Shown here one piece after another: positions 57,734 through 64,000 of a stretch of 64,000 bases of DNA. Below the pieces are notes generated by a model. It worked only from the letters and a program-made list of their open reading frames with translations. It was not told the DNA's origin and did not search any database. The DNA lies in assembly GCF_021026095.1 (NCBI RefSeq), contig NZ_JAJNCU010000005.1:62001-126000 (forward strand). Reading direction: 5' to 3'. The DNA comes from Salinicoccus halitifaciens (GTDB lineage Bacteria; Bacillota; Bacilli; Staphylococcales; Salinicoccaceae). Numbering within the stretch: the first letter of the stretch is position 1; every line of letters begins with the position of its first letter. Both the position numbers and the translations under genes were made by a program.

Positions 57734-59080
57734 CTAAAAGAAGTTCAAAAGGTTCGCTGCGAACACCAGTATGATGATGACCGGCAGGATAAACTTCAAC
57801 AGGAATATCCATGCCCGGAAAAGCGGGTACATGGCAGTGCCCTGCACCACACCGATCTGGTTTTTAATCGTCGAGTATTCCAGGATGTAGCCGACGAACA
57901 CTGATGAAATCAGTGCGTTGAACGGGAGCATGATGTTGGAGACGAGGAAATCCACATTATCGAAAACCGTCCCTGCAAAGAACTGCACATCGTTCAGCAC
58001 ACCTTCGGACAACGCAGAAGGGATCCCGATGATGAAGACAATGAGGCCGAATACATAAGCCATCGTCTTACGTCTGTTTTCGTTGCCTTTGATTGCGTTG
58101 GCTACATTGATCTCAATCATCGAGATGGCCGAGGTAAGCGTTGCGAACAGGAATGCGATCAGGAATAGTATGTAGAATACATTTCCAAGGGCGATCTCGC
58201 TGAAGACCTGCGGCAGCACGATGAATATCAGGCCCGGACCGAACACGTTCTCCATTTCAAATGAAGCGATTGCCGGGAATATCGCAAGGCCCGCCATTAC
58301 TGAAATCACGACGTTCATCAGCACGATGTAAAGCGCCGACTGCGTCAGATTGTGCGTTTTATCAAGGTATGAAGCATAGGTGATCATCGTCGTCGCACCG
58401 ATGCTGAGTGCAAAGAATGACTGGCCGAGCGCATACAGCACCGCTTCGGAGTTGATGTTCTCAAATGACGGCCTCAGGAAGAATTCCACACCCTCCATCG
58501 CACCCGGCAGCGTGAGTGAACGGATGATGATGATCAGAAACAGGATGAATAATAAAGGCATCATGATCTTCGATGCACGTTCCAGACCTTTCTGGACACC
58601 CTGGGCGACGATCAGTACAGTAAGCAGTATAAATACGCCCTGCCCTAAAATGACATAGAGAGGATCCGTGACGACACGTCCGAACATCTCCCCGTAATCG
58701 GCAATCGGCAGCAGACCGACCGTATTGAAGAATGCCACCACAAGATAAAGCAGGATCCAACCGCCGATGACACTGTAGAATGACAGGAGGAGGATGACCG
58801 CTATGTTACCGCTCCAGCCGAATATCCGGTACCATCTTTTACCGCCGAGATATTCGAAACTCTCGATTGGGTTCCTCCCTCCTGCCCGTCCGATGACGAA
58901 CTCTGATAAAAGCAGCGGTAACCCTACAACAAGCGTGAACAATAGAAATATAAGAAGAAACGCCCCGCCGCCATGCTCTGCAGTCATATAGGGAAAGCGC
59001 CACAATGCACCGAGACCGATCGCCGATCCGGCTGCAGCAAGTATGAATCCGATTTTAGAACCCCATTGAGATTTTTCCAC
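57734..59080 (-). CDS. NSS-family sodium-coupled amino acid symporter (LeuT/MhsT-like)
   Basis: 448 aa with eleven to twelve membrane segments. GSAIGLGALWRFPYMTAEHGGGAF in segment 1 holds the unwound sodium and substrate site. VGLPLLLSEFVIGRAGGR and the segment 6 region QSFFALSIGATTMITYASYL are family-typical. It imports an amino acid with sodium; the substrate cannot be told from sequence. Promoter not evident; a 51-bp array lies upstream. Confidence 0.88.
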   Translation of the reverse strand: MEKSQWGSKIGFILAAAGSAIGLGALWRFPYMTAEHGGGAFLLIFLLFTLVVGLPLLLSEFVIGRAGGRNPIESFEYLGGKRWYRIFGWSGNIAVILLLSFYSVIGGWILLYLVVAFFNTVGLLPIADYGEMFGRVVTDPLYVILGQGVFILLTVLIVAQGVQKGLERASKIMMPLLFILFLIIIIRSLTLPGAMEGVEFFLRPSFENINSEAVLYALGQSFFALSIGATTMITYASYLDKTHNLTQSALYIVLMNVVISVMAGLAIFPAIASFEMENVFGPGLIFIVLPQVFSEIALGNVFYILFLIAFLFATLTSAISMIEINVANAIKGNENRRKTMAYVFGLIVFIIGIPSALSEGVLNDVQFFAGTVFDNVDFLVSNIMLPFNALISSVFVGYILEYSTIKNQIGVVQGTAMYPLFRAWIFLLKFILPVIIILVFAANLLNFF

Positions 59081-59167
59081 GTCTTACCCTCCTGTAAAAA
59101 AGTTTAGAATAATTACATATGCTACCATATACAGCCCTGCATGAACAGTAGGAAATGCAGGATCTCC

Positions 59168-59256
59168 CTGCTCATTTCCCTTGAAAATCGTCGTCGAATG
59201 AGCAGGCTGGAATAAATTCTGCTCGTTCACTCCGAAATCCACCCTCGAATAAGCAG
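59168..59256. repeat. 51-bp periodic intergenic array, inverted motif pair CTGCTCATT / AATGAGCAG (two units)
   Basis: CTGCTCATT (59168) and CTGCTCGTT (59219) are 51 bp apart; AATGAGCAG (59197) and AATAAGCAG (59248) are also 51 bp apart. The inverse follows the forward motif by 29 bp, as in the array at 42568. On the minus strand each unit reads motif, TCGA, GATTTTC-like core, inverse motif. It starts 24 bp beyond the terminator of the fdhF-like gene. The remainder of the 59081-59324 gap holds a degenerate CTGCAT...ATGCAG hairpin at about 59137-59160 and nothing else I recognise. Confidence 0.88.
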
Positions 59257-59280
59257 GGTCTCACATTTTCAGATTCCCCC

Positions 59281-59309
59281 AAAAAGAAAAGCCGGCGCAG
59301 GGCCGGCTT
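59281..59309 (-). terminator. terminator of the FdhF/YdeP gene
   Basis: Minus strand AAGCCGGC and GCCGGCTT arms with a five-base loop, followed by TTCTTTTT. Confidence 0.9.
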
Positions 59310-59324
59310 GCTCAAAAATCATAT

Positions 59325-61682
59325 TTAGTTCGGATTGTCTTCCAGATCCGGAATTGATTTTTCATAGTACTGACGGTCTTTATTTGCGTTGAAGTGGTCT
59401 GCTTTCTCCACCTTGACATCAGTGACGTAGTCAGGCATTTCAACGAAGTTTTCGTAGATGCCCTTCTCAACGAGGTAGTTCCCTTCAGGGAAGAGGACAC
59501 CGACGTTGCCGTCCTTGATGTCTGCAAACTGAACGAAGCCTTGGAAGACGCCGTTCTTGTTGTAGAGGACGACCGCTTCATTCTCTTCAAGACCTTGTCT
59601 GCGTGCATCCGCTTCACTCATCAGGACGCCGTAGCGGCCCATATGGTTGAATGCATCCTTATCGCCGTAAACCATGGAGTTGAACTGCTTGCCGCGGCGC
59701 ATCAGGAGTTTGAATTCTCCGGCTTTCGCGTTGTTGTCCGGGATATCCATGCTGATCAGGTTCGCACGGCCGTCCGGTGTCGGACATACGCCGCCTTCAC
59801 ATAACCATGCTCCGCCGTACTGATACACGTCGCCTGCCTTCTTCAAGTACTGGACACCGTCGTATTGAGGGTTCGCCTTGGCGATCTCATTTCGGATCTC
59901 CTGTCCGGATTTGAAGTCGATCAGATGTGCATTTTCAGGTTTTACGCGCTTGGCAAGATCGATGTAGATCTTCCACTCACTGCGTGCTTCGGCAATGCGG
60001 TTACGGTTACCTTCGATTTCAGGTGAGAAGTAGATCATTCTCTCCGTTGAAGTCGACAGGCCGCCGCCGTCCTGCTCGTAACGTGTTTTCGCAGGCAGTA
60101 CGATGACCGCTTCTTTGGCATCCAGGAGTGTGGATGTGTTCAGGATGATATCCTGATGCACACGGATATCCAGATTCTCAAGGGCATCCTTCACAAAGTC
60201 CGGATCCGGCATCGTCTCAAGGAAGTTACCGCCTGACATGTAGTAGAGTTTCAGTTTGCGCTCGCTGTCTTCAGGGAGCATTGCATTTTCGATCGTCACA
60301 CCGACGGAATCTCCGGGCCATTTCGGCAGTTCGAAATTCCAAAGTTTTTCGATTCTCTCAGTGTTGATTTCATCATAGTCTCCACCCGGCAATGAGAACG
60401 GGTCTGCGCCCATCTCGCCTGAACCCTGTACACTTGAGTGTCCGCGGAGCGGCATAAGGCCGTTGTACTTGCGTCCGAGCCAGCCGCGCAGGAGGCCGAT
60501 GTTTGCAACCTGTGAAATATTGTCTGTCGCATGTTTGTGCATAGTGAGGCCAAGTGCCCACACCATTACACCGTTCTTGGACTGTGCAAGCAGGTTTCCG
60601 AGCTCGACAATCCTTTCCTTCGTGATGCCTGAAGATTCGATGATTTCATCCCATGACTGGCTTTCGACTGTTTCTTTCAATTCTTCATAGTTGTTGACAT
60701 GGTCACGTACGAACTCGTGGTTGATCGCGGAACCTTCGACTTCAGCTTCCATTTCGAACCAGTGTTTCATGATACCGTGCATCAGCGCGATATCGCCGCC
60801 GATGTTCACTTCGTAGAAGTCATCTGCAAGCTGTGTACCGAATAATGCAGACTCGACTACAGACGGCACCCAGTAGTTTTCCATCGCTGGTTCCCTGTAC
60901 GGGTTGATCACGATGATTTTAGTACCGCGTTTTTTCGCTTCCATCATATATTTGGTGGAGACAGGGCTCGCGTTTGAAGCGACACTTCCCCAGAATACCA
61001 GCACATCAGTGCCGAGCCAGTCCTGATAGTTACAAGTTGAAGCACCGACGCCGACTGAGCGTTTCAATGCTGATTTACTCGGGGAGTGACAGATTCTTGA
61101 CGCGTTGTCGATGTTGTTCGTCTCGAGGTAACGCGCTGTCTTCGCAGCCACATAATACGATTCGTTCGTGATGCCGCGGCTTGTTAAGTAAAACGCATAC
61201 TGCTTTGGATCAAGCTGTTTCATTTTGTCCGCAACGGTGTCCATCGCTTCATCCCATGAAATTCTTGTGAACCTGTTTTCGCCTTTGCGGCGGATCATCG
61301 GGTAAGGTATGCGTCCCAGTTCACGCAGTTCTGAAGAGCTGAGCTTCCTGAGTTCGTTGATGTCCTGGTGCAGCATTTTAGGCTCGATCGGCGGCGCTGT
61401 GTTCAGTCTTAAGACGTTGAAGCGCGTTGTACATACGTGCGGGCCTGTCAGAGTCTGGTCCTGAAGGCCGCCCACGCCGAGCGCACATCCGTCACAAACC
61501 CCTTTTAAGATTATATTTTTGGCATAGTTCAGGTTGTCTTTGTTCTTCCATGCAATTTTGGCTGAATCTATGATATGTCGTGGTTTGACTTTTGTGATTC
61601 CAAAAGGTACAGGGCTGACCCATAAACTTGTGTCCCATCTCTTTGTTTTGTTAATAGGACCCGGGTGTAAAGTTTTACCCAT
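59325..61682 (-). CDS. FdhF/YdeP-family molybdopterin oxidoreductase
   Basis: 785 aa. GVCDGCALGVGGLQDQTLTGPHVCTTR at about residues 62-90 is the YdeP-type N-terminus, in place of a classical four-Cys cluster. RICHSPSKSALKRSVGVG holds the cysteine that corresponds to the active-site residue of formate dehydrogenase H. MPLRGHSSVQGSGEMGADP and the C-terminal molydopterin dinucleotide-binding domain follow. YdeP-type enzymes are linked to acid resistance and formate-like substrates, but the substrate is unproven. The adjacent OFA-family transporters support an organic acid link. ATG at 61682 behind AAAAGGAGTG. Confidence 0.88.
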   Translation of the reverse strand: MGKTLHPGPINKTKRWDTSLWVSPVPFGITKVKPRHIIDSAKIAWKNKDNLNYAKNIILKGVCDGCALGVGGLQDQTLTGPHVCTTRFNVLRLNTAPPIEPKMLHQDINELRKLSSSELRELGRIPYPMIRRKGENRFTRISWDEAMDTVADKMKQLDPKQYAFYLTSRGITNESYYVAAKTARYLETNNIDNASRICHSPSKSALKRSVGVGASTCNYQDWLGTDVLVFWGSVASNASPVSTKYMMEAKKRGTKIIVINPYREPAMENYWVPSVVESALFGTQLADDFYEVNIGGDIALMHGIMKHWFEMEAEVEGSAINHEFVRDHVNNYEELKETVESQSWDEIIESSGITKERIVELGNLLAQSKNGVMVWALGLTMHKHATDNISQVANIGLLRGWLGRKYNGLMPLRGHSSVQGSGEMGADPFSLPGGDYDEINTERIEKLWNFELPKWPGDSVGVTIENAMLPEDSERKLKLYYMSGGNFLETMPDPDFVKDALENLDIRVHQDIILNTSTLLDAKEAVIVLPAKTRYEQDGGGLSTSTERMIYFSPEIEGNRNRIAEARSEWKIYIDLAKRVKPENAHLIDFKSGQEIRNEIAKANPQYDGVQYLKKAGDVYQYGGAWLCEGGVCPTPDGRANLISMDIPDNNAKAGEFKLLMRRGKQFNSMVYGDKDAFNHMGRYGVLMSEADARRQGLEENEAVVLYNKNGVFQGFVQFADIKDGNVGVLFPEGNYLVEKGIYENFVEMPDYVTDVKVEKADHFNANKDRQYYEKSIPDLEDNPN

Positions 61683-61713
61683 TTATGACACTCCTTTTAT
61701 CCATAATAAATAT

Positions 61714-61742
61714 ATTATACATTAATTTTATATGTTTAAAAA
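61714..61742 (-). promoter_or_regulatory. probable promoter of the FdhF/YdeP gene
   Basis: Minus strand TTTTTA (61737-61742), 17 bases, TATAAT (61714-61719), 32 bp before the start codon. Consensus -10, weak -35. Confidence 0.5.
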
Positions 61743-61748
61743 GGATAT

Positions 61749-63038
61749 TTACTCAGCTGTCTGAGGTTTATCTTGTACAGTTTGTGAACTTCCCGCCGTT
61801 GCACCGGCACTTTCCCTGATCTTTCTGATGTCAGCGCGTATAAGCAGTGAAAGGATGAGCGCCACTACAAACATCCCCGTGAATATATACAGCGTCAATG
61901 TGTAGCTTGCCGTCACCTCGTAGATTTCTGCGACGATGAGCGGACCCACCAGGCCTGCTGCCGCCCATGCCGTCAAAATATAGCCGTGGATCGCACCGAG
62001 CTGCCTCGTGCCGAAGATGTCTCCGATGTAGGCGGGTATCGCAGCGAAACCGCCTCCATAACAGGAAATCATGATGAACAATAAGATGGCGAACAGATAT
62101 TCATTCGTCACAACCGGCAGTATGGCGAACACGCCAATCTGGATAACGAAGAAAATCGTGTACAGATTCGGCCTGCCGATGTAATCCGAGATGGACGCCC
62201 ATATGAGCCTGCCGGCACCATTGAACACGCCCATGACACCGACGATGATTGCTGCGGCTGCCACTGTCACACCGGTGATTTCCTGGGCCATCGGACTGGC
62301 CACAGCCAGGATTGCGATGCCGCAGGTGATGTTGATGAACAACATCAGCCACAGGAAGTAAAATCGTCTTGTCTTGATCGCCTCGTTGGCGGTGAGTTGG
62401 ACGTAGTCCCGCTTCACTTCCCTCGGTGAATCATCCGTATTCTTCATGCCTTCAGGCATATATCCTTCAGGCGGCCTTTCAAGATACAGGCTTGATGCCA
62501 GCATCACTATGAAATAAATGGATCCGAGCACAAAAAACGTTGCCGGAATGCTGAATGCATCCATCAGGAACTCCATGGCGGGTGATGCGATCATCGCAGC
62601 AAAGCCGAAGCCCATTATTGCGAGGCCCGTCGCCATCCCCCTCCTGTCTGGAAACCATTTGATCAGTGTCGATACAGGGGTGATGTAGCCGATCCCAAGC
62701 CCGATACCGCCAAACACTCCGTAACTGATGTACAAGAGCCACAGACTTTCAACTTGTACAGCATAACCGCCGATGCCCATGCCGATCGCGAAAAATAATG
62801 TCGCAACCAAGCCGGACATCCTGGGACCGTACCTTTCAACAAAATGCCCCATGAATGCTGCCGAGAGCCCTGAAAATAAGATGGCCAGACTGAATGTGAA
62901 CGATACATCAGACAATGACCAGCCGATTGATTCCTGGAGCGGGCCGGTGAAGACACTCCACGCATATACAGATCCGATCGAGATATGGATCCCGACCGCT
63001 GCAAGCGCTATCAACCAGCGATTTCTTTTAACTGCCAT
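61749..63038 (-). CDS. OFA-family MFS transporter, copy 1
   Basis: 429 aa from ATG at 63038 (MAVKRNRWLIALAAVGIHISIG), behind GGGGGAAAAGGG. Oxalate/formate-antiporter family features are GSVYAWSVFTGPLQESIGWSLSDVSFTFSL and GIGLGIGYITPVSTLIKWFPDRRGMATGLAIMGFGFAA. Twelve membrane segments. Substrate probably a small organic acid such as formate, oxalate or lactate. Next to the FdhF/YdeP gene and duplicated in tandem by the following gene. Confidence 0.88.
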   Translation of the reverse strand: MAVKRNRWLIALAAVGIHISIGSVYAWSVFTGPLQESIGWSLSDVSFTFSLAILFSGLSAAFMGHFVERYGPRMSGLVATLFFAIGMGIGGYAVQVESLWLLYISYGVFGGIGLGIGYITPVSTLIKWFPDRRGMATGLAIMGFGFAAMIASPAMEFLMDAFSIPATFFVLGSIYFIVMLASSLYLERPPEGYMPEGMKNTDDSPREVKRDYVQLTANEAIKTRRFYFLWLMLFINITCGIAILAVASPMAQEITGVTVAAAAIIVGVMGVFNGAGRLIWASISDYIGRPNLYTIFFVIQIGVFAILPVVTNEYLFAILLFIMISCYGGGFAAIPAYIGDIFGTRQLGAIHGYILTAWAAAGLVGPLIVAEIYEVTASYTLTLYIFTGMFVVALILSLLIRADIRKIRESAGATAGSSQTVQDKPQTAE

Positions 63039-63115
63039 TCCCTTTTCCCCCATAAGCTTTAAGATTTACATCAAATATGGTCATCATATAAAATGCATAT
63101 GTTTAAAAAGGTTGT

Positions 63116-64000
63116 TTACTCAGCCAGCTGCGGTTTATCCTGTACACTTTGCGGACTCGCCGCTGTCTCACCGGCACTTTCCCTGATCTTTTTGATGTCA
63201 GCACGTATAAGCAGTGAAATGACGAGCGCCGCCACAAACATTGCCGTGAATATATACAGCGTCAACGTATAGCTTGCCGTCGCCTCGTAGATTTCGGCGA
63301 CGATGAGCGGGCCTGCAAGACCTGCTGCCGCCCATGCGGTCAAAATATAGCCGTGGATCGCACCAAGCTGTTTGGTGCCGAAGATGTCTCCGATGTAGGC
63401 GGGTATCGCAGCGAAACCGCCTCCATAACACGAAATCATGATGAACAGTAATATCGCGAATAAGTATTCGTTCGTCACGGCCGGCAGTATTGCAAAGACA
63501 CCGATTTGGATGACGAAGAAAATTGTGTACAGATTCGGTCTGCCGATGTAATCCGAGATGGATGCCCAGATCAGTCTGCCGCCACCGTTGAACACACCCA
63601 TGATGCCGACGATGAGTGCTGCAGCCGCAACCGAGATTCCGGTGATCTCCTGGGCCATCGGACTGGCCACAGCCAGGATTGCGATACCGCAGGTGACGTT
63701 GATGAACAACATCAGCCACAGGAAGTAAAATCGCCTTGTCTTGATCGCCTCGTTGGCGGTGAGCTGGACATAATCCTGCTTCACTTCCTTCGGTGAATCA
63801 TCCGTATTCTTCATGCCTTCAGGCATATATCCTTCAGGCGGCCTTTCAAGATACAGGCTCGCTGCCAGCATCACTATGAAATAAATGACTGCAAGTATAT
63901 AGAATGTCGCCGGAATGCTGAATGCATTCATCAGGAATTCCATCGCAGGTGATGCGATCATCGCAGCGAAGCCGAAGCCCATTATTGCAAGGCCCGTTGC
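63116..64000 (-). CDS. OFA-family MFS transporter, copy 2, 5' end cut off by window edge
   Basis: The visible 294 or so C-terminal residues match copy 1 almost throughout (GMATGLAIMGFGFAAMIASPAMEFLM onward). Differences cluster in one membrane segment (TFYILAVIYF versus TFFVLGSIYF) and in the tail (KPQLAE versus KPQTAE). Tandem gene duplication; the N-terminus lies beyond 64000. Substrate as for copy 1 or a specialised relative. Confidence 0.88.
   Translation of the reverse strand, partial: ATGLAIMGFGFAAMIASPAMEFLMNAFSIPATFYILAVIYFIVMLAASLYLERPPEGYMPEGMKNTDDSPKEVKQDYVQLTANEAIKTRRFYFLWLMLFINVTCGIAILAVASPMAQEITGISVAAAALIVGIMGVFNGGGRLIWASISDYIGRPNLYTIFFVIQIGVFAILPAVTNEYLFAILLFIMISCYGGGFAAIPAYIGDIFGTKQLGAIHGYILTAWAAAGLAGPLIVAEIYEATASYTLTLYIFTAMFVAALVISLLIRADIKKIRESAGETAASPQSVQDKPQLAE

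Overview
The window looks like a chromosomal segment of a halophilic or halotolerant member of the Staphylococcaceae. A Salinicoccus- or Jeotgalicoccus-like genome is my best guess, inferred from gene content and order because no rRNA is present. The ribosomal cluster has the Bacillales order but lacks the methionine aminopeptidase gene between adk and infA, as in staphylococci. Firmicute hallmarks include a GlnR-GlnA pair, a zinc-type S14, a SAM-I riboswitch, a FemA/FmhB-type transferase and TTG/GTG starts behind strong Shine-Dalgarno sites. An ectoine-type importer and a sodium symporter fit a salty habitat. Base composition is near 50% GC by eye, with one visibly AT-richer block at about 47.4-52.6 kb.

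Layout. 1-18.6 kb, all minus strand: the S10-spc-alpha supercluster from rpsJ (18.26 kb) to rplQ, then ecfA1-ecfA2-ecfT-truA, then rplM-rpsI (rpsI is cut by the window edge). 18.6-20.6 kb: a purine permease and a YczE-type membrane protein. 20.8-21.9 kb: two tandem acidic lipoproteins, one a domain-less partial duplicate. 22.3-23.9 kb: a flavin monooxygenase under a SAM riboswitch. 24.1-27.2 kb: ehuBCDA, an ectoine/hydroxyectoine-type ABC importer. 27.5-30.2 kb: an MFS exporter and a divergent XRE regulator with two matching operators. 30.2-38.5 kb: a kinase-like protein, a small-membrane-protein/MFS operon, a FemX-type transferase, a VOC protein, MsmX, a GTPase and a DUF368 (PopT-type) protein.

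38.6-43.9 kb: a NadR-type bifunctional enzyme, a class V aminotransferase with serA (serine synthesis), and a convergent HAD phosphatase. 44.0-47.4 kb: a MoxR-DUF58-membrane protein operon. 47.6-52.4 kb: an AT-rich cluster of an acyl-CoA-dehydrogenase-like flavoprotein, a double DUF4242 protein, an HxlR regulator and an SsuABC-like importer. Both of its promoter regions share the same two motifs. 52.6-54.4 kb: glnR-glnA with a GlnR box. 54.5-59.1 kb: an RND exporter and an NSS symporter. 59.3-64 kb: an FdhF/YdeP molybdoenzyme and two tandemly duplicated OFA-family transporters, the second cut by the window edge.

The most unusual signal is a set of three intergenic arrays (21.94, 42.57 and 59.17 kb). 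Each has a different repeated motif, but all have exactly the same 51-bp period, and each begins about 24-28 bp beyond an intrinsic terminator. Two of them share an inverted motif pair with an identical 29-bp offset.
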